Positions 10,771-22,280 of a DNA stretch of 64,000 nucleotides are shown here, piece after piece (the stretch's first letter is position 1; every line of letters starts with the position of its first letter). The notes beneath the pieces were generated by a model, which saw nothing but the letters and a program-made list of their open reading frames with translations, did no database searches and had not been told where the DNA came from. This DNA comes from Euborellia annulipes (taxonomy: Eukaryota; Arthropoda; Insecta; Dermaptera; Anisolabididae), in assembly GCA_023213315.1 (NCBI GenBank), contig JAKCPI010005063.1, positions 29,832 to 93,831 of the forward strand. The letters are read 5' to 3'. A program made the translations under genes and the position numbers.

Positions 10771-12210
10771 ATTTAATTTTAATACAGATAACTCTCAACA
10801 TATTAGCTATTTTTGTTCTTGAGTTATTTTAGTTATAAATCATTTTGCGATACCCTTTTGGATTCTTACGATACTTTTTTGGAATCATGGGGACTCAAAA
10901 CGTGTATTTTTTTACATATATTTCATATGTAATGAGAATATTTACTATACCAGTCAGTGATTTATTTACCATAAAAGGAAGAAAATGTTTATCATATGGG
11001 ATTCAAATTTTTATCCTTCGCTTTATTTTTCCTCTCTCTCTCTTGCACTCTAATTTCGAAATTCAATGAATAAATAATTAATGAAATGCAAATCTGACGG
11101 ATGAGAAAGAAAGAGAAGGAGAAAAGATTCATCTCCTTCTCTTCCTGTTATCATCTGCTGATCTTTCAGCCTGTCATCGGCTACAGGACACAAATATTTA
11201 CGTACGATTTGGAACCCTTAGTTGTGAATATTTAATATACCCCTTCATAAGCGCTTAACGGTGTTTTGAAATCTCTAAGATTATCAACTTTGAAAAATAC
11301 AATATTTTTTTTTATTGATGAAATAATTAACGCATCGCGTATGTCTAATAACACAAATATGATTGAATCGAGTTAGTTATCCATCCAAATATGAACGTAA
11401 TAATAAACTCCAATTGGGATTAGAATAAACTTTGCAAATTGAGTTCTATTTTTCGGTATTAATTATTCAGGTGATAATTAAGTTGTTGGTGATTGACTAA
11501 GGCAATCAAATGCATCAATTAGAGATAATTGAAGCTGGCTGTTGCATCCCACACACACACACACACACACACATAGCGAGGAGGATGCAAATTAATCTGA
11601 GGCTCTATTCGATTTAAATTCTTTTATTTAAATATTTATATATTTTTTGTAATAAAATTTCCATTTCAATCAATCTCTAATCCGAGACTTCCATTTTTTT
11701 ATTATTACTATGTAGTAATTTAATTAATTTATTTATTTTAAATGTGAGTTTATAATTGAAAGGCCATTTTATGATAACCGTTAATTATTAATATATCTAT
11801 TGGGGGTCCAGGCATGAGTTTATAATTTAACAATATTCAATAAAAATGGTTAAAAGTTGGACATGTTGCCTTTTCGAAATAATCAATTCATTTATTATGT
11901 TCAACATTTAATTTCCAAAAAAAAAAAAAAAGCTTAAGATGAGGATGACAGAAAGACAGAAAGAATTTTTTAAGATCCTAAAAGCGAATGCCATTATCAT
12001 TTTGAAAATGAAATGAGAAAAAAAAACACTTTGTCTTAACGTCAACTCTAAGAAAACCCCTTAACTAATAGGAGCTCTATTTTTTTTAAATATTTATAAG
12101 ACCTTATACAAATTAAAAAAAAAAAAAAAAAAAACTTTGACCTACAAGATATTCTATTTAAGATGACAGGAAGACCAGTCACTCTCCTGTGGAAGATAAT
12201 CCTTATAGGT
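10771..12210. other. AT-rich DNA with (CA)n microsatellite
   Basis: A (CA)n run lies at 11550-11573. A family B tail fragment (ctattgggggtccaggcatg) lies at 11799-11818 and a long poly-A at 12114-12134. No gene was seen. Confidence 0.5.
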
Positions 12211-12330
12211 CATAGGTTCTCAACGTAGGCGATAACGCCCCCTTGGGATCGTTTGAGATTTTCGGATGAGGGGGGGGCCTTAAAGACGCAGAGGGAATTA
12301 GGGGGCATTGAGATGGCGCAGAAGGGGCGT
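12211..12330. mobile_element. hAT-like terminal fragment
   Basis: AGGTTCTCAACGTAGGCGAT followed by an inverted GCGATAACGCCCCC... core resembles the AGTGGTTCTCAACC ends of hAT elements (compare 17649 and 18164). Only one end is visible and no target duplication was found. Confidence 0.35.
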
Positions 12331-12699
12331 GGGTAGATTAAAAATATAGACCAAAAAAGGCAAAAAAAAATTCGGTAATCACCTACTAAAGTAAAGTAAA
12401 ACAAATCGTATATGTCCATCAAAATCTCAACAATGAAACTTGACACTTAATTTTTAATCATTTTTACTCAGGGAGAGGAAATCACTTCATCGGAGCAGTG
12501 AAATTATTAAATTTTTTTAATTGTTTGAATTTTTGACAAAATAAAACTTATTAACTAATACAGTGTCATTATTTGTCAAATATTTCAATAAAACTATGTA
12601 GGCCTATGTATTTTTTCTGTTTTAATAAGATTTAAACTTTCGACCTTTGGTTCTCGTTGAAACATTTTTTAAATTAAAATTAAATATGCAAATTAAACA

Positions 12700-12889
12700 C
12701 TAGGTTATTTGTTTCAAAGGCTTTATTAATTAAAATAATTAACACTTGATACGTATTTCGACAATTCCTTGTCATCACCAGAAGTGATTACATTCTAATA
12801 CATATGTCTGTATTTAACAAAGAATTGTAAAAATACGTATCAAGTGTTAATTTTTTTAATTAATAAAGCCTTTGAAACAAATAACTTAC
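12700..12889. mobile_element. Compact foldback with hairpin-motif arm
   Basis: The inverted arms 12702-12772 and 12819-12887 share 'tttgtttcaaaggctttatt' and 'acacttgatacgtattt'. The left arm, read on minus, carries CTGGTGATGACA...TGTCGAAATACG, the family's version of the CTGANGA-hairpin-GAAA motif. A single arm of the same family lies at 25255-25330. Confidence 0.65.
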
Positions 12890-13099
12890 CCACATAGCAC
12901 TCAACCAAAAAACCCAACTCTCCGCCGCGGGGGGGGGGTGCTGTATGCCAAAATGGGGGTTGCCCCCCTTCTCATCTAAAATTTTCTGTTTTGTGTTGGG
13001 GGGGGGTAGTGTTTAATTTGTATATTTAATTTTTATTTTTTGAGTTCTTGATTTTTATGAAGAGAGAGATCTAACAAGATCGAAAAGACAACAGGAAAA

Positions 13100-13420
13100 A
13101 CAATCTGGTGTGACTGGTCGCACAGCACACAACATTCTCTTACCTTCGGTAATCGAAAGTTGTGTTCTGTGCTTGAAACACCAGATTTTTGTGTGCTTCA
13201 AACAATTTTGAGAATATACATTTTAAAGAACTACTAAAAAATAATTTATTTATGAATTTTATCGCTAGAGCGAATTTTACGAAAATCGAAAAAAATTGAA
13301 AAAGTGAATCAGTAAAGTACCAGTACTTATTGGCCGATTTTGTTCAAAAGCTTCGGGTTACATCCCAGAGGGTACCTAAATTAAATATAAAATTTCAATC
13401 TCGTAAATATAAAATTTCTT
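13100..13420 (+). mobile_element. Family A copy, truncated and internally deleted
   Basis: It begins with the opening hairpin (aatctggtgtgactggtcgc). It then jumps from 'ttttgtgtg' straight to 'cttcaaacaattttgagaat', losing the X-box segment, and fades out after the 'aaatataaaatttcaatct' block. Confidence 0.8.
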
Positions 13421-14197
13421 TATGAAATTAATTTCCCAAAATATTCATTGAGTAAATTTTATTTTAAAATTTCATCCCGGAAGTGGCCATAAAGATCTTA
13501 GGATAGACATACAAACAGACATTTAAAGATCCGTAAATAAATAAATAATCAACGAGTGGCATCAGTTTTATCTTTGTTGTCGTTCTTTTTTTTTATTGTA
13601 TTTTTATTGCATCTGAGAGAGAGGGAGTTTGCGTGCTACGTCATCACATCACATCACATTTTTTCCCTCTTCTCTTTTCAACATGCACATACACCACGAC
13701 CACCCTTCCCCTTTTTTTTTAATATAATATAGGAGGTCAGTTGAATAGTTGACAACAAATTCTATGATATTAACGCCATTTGTGGTGAAAGCACAATTTT
13801 TTTTGCCTTTTTTTTTTTTTTTTGTTGACCCGTTAGAATAATTTATTTCCATCTCGTATTTGTTTAACATCAGCTGTATTTATGCATGGCGGAGTCATTT
13901 TCCATGCTTAATCACAGCTCAAAATCTCTAATGATTTATGCTCGTATGTAGATATATAGTCAGTCATATATATACAAACGCATTGCTAATATTGTTAGAA
14001 AACAACAATAATGATGATGATGATGATTTTTACTCTCTTACCGATATATAGTATAGACAATTGGTGCTTAAACAAATTTTACAATTTCCTGAATCAACCA
14101 ATAAATCAAATCTTTTTGTCATGAAAAGAATAGTTTTTTAATTGCTATACTTTTGAAAATCAGGTAATTTAATCTTAAAAAAATTAAATTTCATATG

Positions 14198-14262
14198 AAA
14201 AAATCTGGTGTGATTGGTCGCACAGCAGAACGGATTGCGTAACGCAATCTATCCTTCGTACA
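14198..14262 (+). repeat. Orphan family A opening end
   Basis: A truncated opening end (AATCTGGTGTGATTGGTCGC) has its own small hairpin (GATTGCGTAACGCAATC). It sits directly upstream of a second, complete opening end at 14277. Confidence 0.6.
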
Positions 14263-14276
14263 TCAAATTATACATT

Positions 14277-14968
14277 TAAAAATCTGGTGTGACTGGCGCA
14301 CAGCACACAACTTTCTCTTACCTTCGGTAATCGAAAGTTGTGTACTGTGCTTGTCACACCAGATTTTTTGTGTCGACATGTATTTAGTTTCCGACAGTAG
14401 GGTACAATTGAATTCAAGATGTAAAATTTATAAGTATGGGAAAATATTTATATTTTGATACCATGGCAACCATTTCTCCTATCTTTTCTATGGAGTACAA
14501 GAGTAAAGTGGTCTTCAGAAGATTTCAATCACAAAATGAGAATATACATTTTATAGAGAATCTAAAAAATAATTGATTTTTTGAATTTTAAAAAAAATCG
14601 TTGGAGCAAATTTTGAGAAAATCGAAAAAAACTGAAAAAGTGAATCAGTAAAGTGCTAGTACTTTTTGGTCGATTTTGTTCAAAAGCTTCGTGTCACGTC
14701 CCATGGGGGTGCCTAACTTAAATATAAAATTTCAACTTCCTAGCTCTTTTCGTTCTTGAGATATTTTGTTCACAGACACACACACACACACACAGACAGA
14801 CACACAGACACACACACAGACAGACCATGTCGCGAAAACCACTTTTTGGATTCAGGGGACCTCAAAACGTGAAGATCCATCAAAATCTCGACATCGAATT
14901 TTTGACATGAATCCAATACTTTCTCTCTATATATATATTACATATATACATAGGTAAGAGAAAGTAAA
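14277..14968 (+). mobile_element. Family A, essentially full-length reference copy
   Basis: The opening hairpin spans 14277-14375 and the X-box variant GATACCATGGCAAC lies at 14457-14470. A (CA)/(CAGA) microsatellite of about 50 bp lies at 14774-14827, followed by 'ggggacctcaaaacgtg' and the closing hairpin ending AGAGAAAGTA near 14965. No coding frame is present. Comparison with this copy defines the other family A pieces. Confidence 0.9.
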
Positions 14969-15108
14969 ATGATAAATTTTAATATGAGAAGCCATTTAGA
15001 CAGTTAAAGTGGACGTTAAAACACGCTCTAAATATGTATAATTTGATGCATTGCCTTAGACAATCCGAAATATTTGCCAAATAAATTATCTTAATGTGGA
15101 AATCATCA

Positions 15109-15158
15109 CCGCCGACCCTGCACTGCGGGATTAATAATGGCGAGGACAGAAGAAAAAG
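15109..15158 (+). mobile_element. 50-bp 5'-truncated family C SINE with 16-bp target duplication
   Basis: Only the 3' end of family C is present (CCGCCGACCCTGCACTGCGG ... AGAAGAAAAAG). It is flanked by perfect direct repeats of aatgtggaaatcatca (15093-15108 and 15159-15174). The duplications show that the fragment is a bona fide 5'-truncated retroposition event. Confidence 0.8.
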
Positions 15159-15224
15159 AATGTGGAAATCATCATCTAGTTTATTTTCTCCATAACTCTA
15201 AAGTATTGTCCCTACATAATTTAC

Positions 15225-15421
15225 TTGTTCTACTATTTATATTTTGTTACCATGGCAACCATTTCTCTTATCTTTCCTATGAAGTACAAGATTAAAGTGT
15301 GCTTCAAAAAGATTCCAAGCAAAATGATATTTCTATCAAAATCTCGACATCGAATTTTTTACATGAATTCAATACTTTCTCTCCATATAGACTATATAAT
15401 ATATAGGTAAGAGAAAGTAAA
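15225..15421 (+). mobile_element. Family A, internally deleted copy
   Basis: It has the X-box segment GTTACCATGGCAAC at 15246-15259, then a jump near 15335 directly to the terminal 'tcaaaatctcgacatcgaat' and the closing hairpin. Confidence 0.8.
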
Positions 15422-15499
15422 ATTAATTACGAATTCGTTAACTTTGTGGCATCAAAGATTAATGCATGTGAATATGAAAACAATTCAAGATATGACAAA

Positions 15500-15793
15500 A
15501 CACTGAAAAAGTCCATCAGTAAAGTACTAGTACTCTTTGGCCGATTTTGCTCATAAGCTTAGTGTCACGTGCCAGGGGGAGGGTACCTAACTTAGGTATA
15601 TATAAAATTTCAACCTCCTTGCTCTTTTCGTTCTTGAGATATTTTGTTCACAGACAGACCATGTTGAGAAAATCACTTTTTTGGACTCAGGGGACCTCAA
15701 AACGTGTATAACCATCAAAATTTCGACATCGAATATTTGACATGAATCCAATACTTTCTCTCATATATTTCATATATAGATAAGAAAAAGTAA
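15500..15793 (+). mobile_element. Family A, 3' part
   Basis: It starts at 'cactgaaaaagtccatcagt' and runs through the AGTACTAGTACT block, the CAGACAGACC block (about 15650) and a decayed closing hairpin ending AAGAAAAAGTA. Confidence 0.8.
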
Positions 15794-16279
15794 AGTTTTA
15801 CTTTAAGCGACTAACTCAGTAATTCTAGCCTACTGACTAACAGGCGAGAATAAGGTAGGGATTTATCCAAATTCTTATCTCTTCTCCTCAGGATAATAAC
15901 AAAGATCAAAATATGAGTCTTTGGAAAATAGTAGGGGTTCAAGGTAACTAACCTAAGATAGCGAAACTAAAAATTCTTTAAAAGATTTGGTCCATCTGAT
16001 GCTGAGAAAATCTTGATTCTTAATTGAATCGTTTATTTCAGAAAGCACCTAAGTGCGCTTTTTTCAACTTTCGGAAAACTAAAGAAAACTGTTTTGCAGC
16101 TTAAGTATAGGTCTAGTCTTCTTCAAATATTTTTTTACCAAATCAAAACATGCGTATTGGAATAATCTATTTAAAAAATATTATTTTTTCCTTCAAGTTT
16201 TTGAATAATTAATTTTTGAAAAAATTTTACGATTTAATTGAAACTAAATAAAACAAATATAAACTATTAAAGAAATAAT

Positions 16280-16890
16280 TTTAAAATTGAAACTTAATGA
16301 GTGATGCCGAGAGAAATATAGACCGAAACTTCTCAACACGCTGATTTTTCGGCAAGGGTGTAGGAAGGTAAAAAACAAAAACAAGTTTTTTATTTTTCCA
16401 AATGAGTTTAATTCCTAATATTTCGAAGGGACAAGGGCTCTTCTTCTTCAGAGGAAGCCGAAACAATCATAATGTTAACAAAAGTATTTTTTACAATAGT
16501 TTAACATAAAGGGCATTGTTGTACCTCATTTTACACTCTGCTAACATTACAATAATAGCCAAGATTTTTTGCATAAAAAGAAAAAGAATAAATGAATAAA
16601 TAAATTTTTTAGAAGAGAATAAATGAAATTGTAATGGAATTAAATATTAAATTAGAATTCTCACTAGTTACCGAGGACAAATGGTTTTCTTGATGCAAAA
16701 AATCTTGGCTGTTATTGTAATGTTAGCGGAGAGTAAAATGAGATTCCCCTGAAGAAGAAGAGCCATTGTGCGTTCGAAATATTAGGAATTAAACTCATTT
16801 GGAAAAATAAAAAACTTTGTTTTAGTTTTTTCCCTTCATACATCCTTGCCGAGAAATCAGCGTGTTAAGGAGTTTCGGTCTATAATTTTA
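16280..16890. mobile_element. Foldback element, arms of 150-200 bp
   Basis: 16306-16462 is inverted in 16742-16886, and 16513-16578 is inverted in 16686-16735. Shared wording includes AGACCGAAACTTC, 'aatgagtttaattcctaat' and CAATAATAGCCAAGATTTTT. Both arms carry CTGAAGAAGAAG...CGAAATATT. No coding remnant is present. Confidence 0.65.
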
Positions 16891-17199
16891 AAATCATTAT
16901 TTGTCGAGTGTTTCAAATTCGAGGCCTTACTTCATCAGCCATTTCAAGTGTAATATTTTGTGCCTTCTTTATAAAAAAAATAGACAAACCTAGATCAAGA
17001 GTAGGGGAGCCCCCCTCTGATTAGCAAGACTAAAAGATTGTTTTTATAAAGCGTTTAAGTAAAGTAGGATGTAATTGACGCTTCTTCTCTCTTGGGGATT
17101 TTAAATGAATAACCAATCAACGTTGACTTTATTTGCACCCAATCAGTGATAGAATAGGACAGAGAGAGGGGGTGGTGTCGTGTCGTTCGTTTGTTTTTA

Positions 17200-17300
17200 G
17201 GACTAATTAATGAACCCTCGGTGTATTGAGCCGAGCGTCGTAAATTATGCCGGCTCAGATGGATTAGGGGATGCTGTTAATGCATCTCCCATAAGCTGAT
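17200..17300. other. Non-repetitive island with homeodomain-like sites
   Basis: A single-copy stretch contains GGATTAGGGGAT, two AATTA/TAAATTATG-type cores and TTAATGCAT within 100 bp. It could be regulatory but has no supporting gene context. Confidence 0.2.
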
Positions 17301-17648
17301 TTAATCTGCAATAGTCTCTCTCTCTCTCGCTCTCTCTCCATCTCCCTTTAAGAGAAGGTCAAGATATTTATTTACGAGTATATACTAATAATACTTTATC
17401 AAAGTGATATCCATAAAAAAAAATCCTAAGTGTTTTTATGAGGTATAACTTTAGATATAAACACGGAAATTGATTTAGAAGTTACTGTAGGGCGGATTTG
17501 CCTCATGTAGCTACTCCAAATGCATCAAAATGTTAGTCTTGTTCTTTAGGGACAGAAATTATTTTATAAATCTAAACACTTTTGATAAAATCTTCTAATT
17601 TTATACTGTAATTGGTCGTATTAAAAATAACGGCGATATTGTTTAACC

Positions 17649-17720
17649 CAGTGGTTCCCAACCTTTTTTGGCCCATCGCATATGTCTGGAGGTTGTCTAA
17701 CACCTATCGCCCCCTTTTCA
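17649..17720 (+). mobile_element. hAT-like terminus
   Basis: CAGTGGTTCCCAACC is the common hAT-type inverted terminus (seen in Charlie-like elements), followed by 'tttttttggcccatcgca'. The partner end and target duplication were not found. Confidence 0.45.
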
Positions 17721-17779
17721 TTTTCATTTTATGCCTAATTTTAATTTGAAGTGTAAAAATTTATGAAGAAAATAACGAA

Positions 17780-17972
17780 AATGGATCTTTTTTCGGTCAA
17801 ACTTTATTTATGAAAATAAAAGTGACGTTTCAATTCTAGATTGGAATTATCTTCAAACTATTTTATTTTTATGACAATATTTTGTCCTCTTCGGACTGCC
17901 TGGGATCCGAACCCGCGACTCTTGGTATAGAAGGCCAACACGCTAACCCCTACACCAAGCCCGCTGGCTAAT
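17780..17972 (-). mobile_element. Hairpin-motif repeat end plus family B SINE head
   Basis: At 17824-17856 the minus strand reads TTGAAGAT-AATTC..GAATT-GAAACGTC, the recurrent motif with TT for CT. 17871-17972 is a family B tRNA-like head on minus: 'gcttggtgtaggggttagc' and B box GGGTTCGGATCCCAGG. Confidence 0.5.
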
Positions 17973-18163
17973 TAAAAGATAATTTAATAGATATTTTTCA
18001 TGTATAAAAAAAAAAAATTAGGTAATAATTAATTAAATTTCCAATTAGAAGGATCATTAATATTACTTTTATTTTCTAGAAAATTCATTTATCATCTCAA
18101 TTATTCAATTAAGTGAAAATGCAAATAGGCTGAAATAATATTTACAGAAGGTTAGGTTAAATT

Positions 18164-18360
18164 AGTGGTTCCCAACCAGGGGGCGATCGCCCCAAGTGGG
18201 CGATTTGGGTTATCGGGGGGCAATAAATAAGTGGGAGCGATGATAAGTTAAAAACCCAAGAATGGTTTTGAATCTGAGTCAGTCCGGTGAATATTTATTT
18301 AAATTAATTGGATACCAGTTGGTTTAAATAAATGTGCCTGGATGATATTTTTAGTAAATA
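18164..18360 (+). mobile_element. hAT-like terminus followed by family B body
   Basis: AGTGGTTCCCAACC at 18164-18177 leads into a G-rich stretch. From 18275 the family B body follows: 'cagtccggtgaatatttatt', 'ggataccagttggtttaaat', 'gtgcctgga'. Confidence 0.45.
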
Positions 18361-18552
18361 AAATTAAAGCCTATTTGTCCTCCGAAGCCGAAAATTTAAA
18401 ACATAATTTCTCACAAATTTTTTTCAACTCAAGATGAACTAGAAGAATAATTAAATCTTTGGACCGGACCTTAAATTAAAAAAAGCGATCGATATGAAAT
18501 TTAAGAAAAAGAAGGCTATTGAGGTTTATTCATTGGTGAGGACAAAGATCCC

Positions 18553-18624
18553 ATGGCCCCCGGGAATCGAACCCAGGATCTCCAGCCTTTCCGGGGCAGA
18601 GACGTGCCCATTGCACCAGGCCAC
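18553..18624 (-). tRNA. tRNA-like sequence, probably a SINE head or tRNA pseudogene
   Basis: The 72-nt minus-strand sequence can form an acceptor stem (GTGGCCT/GGGCCAT, with G-U pairs) and a T arm (CTGGG-TTCGATT-CCCGG with the B box GGTTCGATTCC). It can also form an anticodon-like arm (CTGCC/GGCTG, one mismatch) with a 7-base loop reading GGA at the anticodon position. The D arm is poor and base 33 is C rather than U, so a functional tRNA is unlikely. A tRNA-derived SINE head is the better reading. Confidence 0.35.
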
Positions 18625-19012
18625 CAGACCTTCGACCTACACCAATAATAAGAAAAACCTTTTAAAATAATAATTTTTCCTCTTAGGGGTTGAAGACACG
18701 CAACGAACAGCAGACAAGTGTGTTGGGTTGCATATATTAGGGAACATTGGTAGACAAAACCCTCTCTAATTTGTTGGCTATTATTACTTTTTACGAATGT
18801 TGAGTTGCATAATTAGAAGCTGACTAGAAATCTCGTTAATTATCTACTCTCTTTTTATTTAAAAAAAATAGAAAAACTGTTAAATATTGTAAAGTTAAAT
18901 TTTAAATATAAAGGGATATAAATAGCGGTCTGTTATTACCTATCAATTTTTTTTGTGAGTTGTGTGTATGTGTAGAATCCGATAGAAGATACAAATCATC
19001 AATGAAAAGATG

Positions 19013-19041
19013 CCCACACACACACACACACACACACACAA
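19013..19041. repeat. (CA)n microsatellite
   Basis: A run of about 13 CA units, preceded by a GTGTGT-rich stretch at 18960-18975. Confidence 0.9.
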
Positions 19042-19345
19042 ACAAGCACACCTATATACAGATCGTTAAACACAAATCTTTATTTATTGACCGAATAGGA
19101 GTATTTATTGGCTATTTATCGCCTGGATGCAGGTTTTCTTACTTTCCATCTTCTTTGGGGTGTAAAAAAAAACAATCTCTATATATTATAGTCTGATATG
19201 CCCAACAATTTGAAATTAAATAATAATAGTTCAAAATTTATTTATTTGTTTTTCTTGATTTAATATATTGTGGTATAGAGATGGGAGCAATGGGACCGTC
19301 ACACAACTAAAATAAGAAAAAGTAATTAAATATTCGATGAGCCTT

Positions 19346-19453
19346 CGGGCAATGGTGGAGTTGCTAGCGTTCTGACTTTTTATAGCAAAGGTCACGGATT
19401 CGGACCCCAGGCAGTTCGATCATTTTATTTAAGCCATTTGGATACCAAATGGA
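19346..19453 (+). mobile_element. Family B SINE, head and body
   Basis: 'ggtggagttgctagcgttc' is the A-box region and GGATTCGGACCCCAGGCAG the B box. 'cgatcattttatttaagcc' and the ATTTGGATACCAAAT palindrome follow. The tail is missing. Confidence 0.6.
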
Positions 19454-20484
19454 GAGAGGCAAGTTTTAAACGAAATTACATTTAAAAAATAAAAAATGGC
19501 TGGTTTTTTAGAAAATAAAAATTAATTTTAGAATAAATATTCTATAGATAAAAAACCGTAACATACTGTAATTGAAATACAATGCATTTTGTATTTAAAA
19601 TACCTGAGTTCTAAGTATTTTGTATTTCAAATACAGAGAGTATTTTGGGTTAACATTTAACTTTTTTTTTTTTAATTTTCACTTGTTATAGTTGTGAAAT
19701 AGTCCCAAGAATTTACTGGAGTCAGGCTATTTATAAAAATGTCAGCCATTGTATTTTGTATTCATTAAAAAAAATACGATTATTTGTATTTCGTATTTCA
19801 AATACTGGTTTTTTTTTGAGTATTTTGCACGGCCCTGATCTTAATGCTTTGAAGATGGTCCCAATCGAGTCCAAAACGGTGTGAGGAAAAATTAAGACAA
19901 CACCCTTTAATTAGGTAAGTGGAATATGAAACTTCAAAAAAATCTTTTGAAGAACCGAAAACTACACTAGAGGATAATACTGTAATTTCCTGAAACGCTC
20001 CCCGAGAATTACTTGTCGTGATATTAGCAGGTGATATAGGCTGGTTGGTTTTTTAGGGGCCTAAGCGAAAGTGGTAAGAAAAAAAATTCGAGCATGAAAT
20101 TAATATCAATACATGCACGTATTTATTTTTTAATTTCCTAATTCTGTCGAGAGAGAATAATAATAATAATCTCCCGTGGGAGATGGGGATGGGGGTGGTG
20201 GGAGTTGTATCACTGATAAAATTATGAAATATATTTTAAATATATCATGATAGCCTAAATAGATTAAAACCGAATTTTAAAAAATATATTTTTACTTGCT
20301 GACATAATGAAATTGTTAAAAATAATATTTATTCACCCTCTCGTCTCTTTAGTCGTTATAACGTTAACACCTCTCTGATAAGTTGATAACAATAACCACA
20401 CGGTTTATTAATTATTCTTTTTTATATTGTTTGTATATTGCCAAGAACAAAATTAACTGGTATAGCTGAGCTTCCAATGACAAT
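19454..20484. other. AT-rich DNA, degenerate repeat remnants
   Basis: It holds internally repetitive 'tattttgtatttcaaatac' wording (19580-19830) and a degenerate hairpin motif near 19848 (TTTGAAGATGG..CCAAAACGG). No gene was seen. Confidence 0.4.
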
Positions 20485-21075
20485 TTTTGAGGTCCCCGAG
20501 TTCAAAAAAGTTTTCGCAACATGGTCTGCCTGTGAGTGAACGCTAGGAAGTTAAAATTTTATATTTAAGTTAAGAGACATGACACGAAGCTTTTGAGACA
20601 AAATTGGCCAAAAAGTACTACTACTTTACTGATGTACTTTTTCACTTTTTTTCGATTTTCTCAAAATTGGCTCCAGAGATTTTGATTAAAATTCCAAAAT
20701 CAATAATTTTTTAGATGCTCTTTAAAACGCATATTCTCATTTTGCTTTTGAAGCACATTTTACTCTTGATTTAGTTTTTTATTTCATTTAAGGTCTTTTT
20801 TGGTATCGAAGGCCAAGGGATGTGAATCCTTAACATTTGCTTATGCCAATGCTCTACCTCTGAGGTCAAGGGCTTCTCTTGTACTTCATAGGAAAGAGAA
20901 ATAGTTGCCATGGTAACAGATTATAAATATTTTCCATGTTTAAACATCTTGAATTTTAATAAAAGTATAAGCGAAAATTAAATATATGTCGACACAAGCA
21001 CAGAACCCAACTTTCTTTTACCAGGGGTAAGAAAAAGTTGTGTGCTCTGCGACCAGTCACACCAGATTTTTTTTA
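20485..21075 (-). mobile_element. Family A copy interrupted by a SINE
   Basis: The minus-strand copy has GTTGCCATGGTAAC at 20904-20917 and a well-preserved opening hairpin at 20995-21070. A SINE interrupts it at 20769-20875 and splits the conserved 'ttttactcttgtacttcata' block. Confidence 0.85.
20769..20875 (-). mobile_element. tRNA-like SINE inserted in family A, 6-bp duplication
   Basis: The minus strand has an A-box-like TAGAGCATTGG, a B-box-like GGATTCACATCCC and the family B tail GGTATCGAA/AAAAGACC. The host block is duplicated as ctcttg at 20763-20768 and 20876-20881, marking a precise insertion. Confidence 0.65.
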
Positions 21076-22280
21076 TATGAATTTATCATTATATTTTCCT
21101 CAAAAAAGCAAATTTATTTTTATACTAGCCGCATAATTTCAAAAAAGCAAAATAACACTCTTTAAAGTAGATTCAAAAGAAAATTTTTAGAATGTAGAAA
21201 ATGTCTAATAAAAATTCTATATATTTTAGGGGGCATTTTTGGAATTCTCAAGATTCGAAGACGAAATAGGGTTAGGCCCCAATGAAGAATATAGCTAGCT
21301 AAAACTAAGTTTTATAGAAATATATAATCTTGAACGAAAACCACCGTGAAGATTAGGTGAGAGAACATTATTATCTTAAAGCGTAGATAAAATAGAATTC
21401 TGAAAACGGCCCCAATTAAATCTTATAGAAGATCAGGTATTCAAGTGACTTGAAATTCCTCGAATAATTAAATTAGAAGAAAAGAAGTTAATTATTTTAT
21501 AAAACATTTTCCTAAACAAGGCCTTTTTAGTGTCAAGATACTGACGGAATAAACACTAAGAATATTTTTGAAATTTTGGCAACATAGAAACTAGCTAAAT
21601 AAATTTGAGATATAATAGAAATAAAAATGCAAATAATAATAATAATGCTATGTAAAAGGGCAAATAACAAGAGACACAGTGAGGGAAGAGAGGAGGGGAG
21701 GAAACCTAGTCTCGAGCCACGCAAACAATAATGTCCTCCAAAATAAAAAAATAAATAAATATTATAATATTGTAAATGGTGAACAAGCATGTAAAGTTGT
21801 TAAAATGGCAAATAAAGCTTTCCCATAAATCTGCTATTCTTTATATTATTATTATAATAATATGATATTTATTATCAAAATATGCGAGAGAGAGAGAGAG
21901 AGAGAATGAATCATATGAATATGTTATAATACAAGTTAAATATATACTTTTAGGGTTGTTTTATCTCATACTAACATTTGACCTAGATACTAACATAGAT
22001 ATCTATTATTTTTTTTAGAAATAAATTTTATAATTCGATAAAAATTAAAACCTATAAGTATTAGTAGATGTAGATATAATCCTATGTTATATTTATTTAC
22101 AGCCAAATAGCTTAAGAGATTAAAAAATCTTTAATTAATTCTTAAAAGATCTGTGGATGCATAAAAATATTTTCCTAATAATCACATTTTTTGGGAATAA
22201 TTAAATAAATATTTCTGAAATCAGAAAGGTCAAAGCACAGAACTTTGCCAAAATGTAGTATTTATTTTACATTCTATTTT
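21076..22280. other. AT-rich DNA with (GA)n
   Basis: A (GA)n run lies at 21888-21905. Otherwise I see only low-complexity A/T sequence and no supported gene. Confidence 0.5.

Noticed and set aside
14766..14957. Thr-His rich frame and similar frames at 26.5, 30.0, 35.7 and 42.3 kb
   Set aside because: All are translations of the (CAGA)n block and closing end of family A in different frames.
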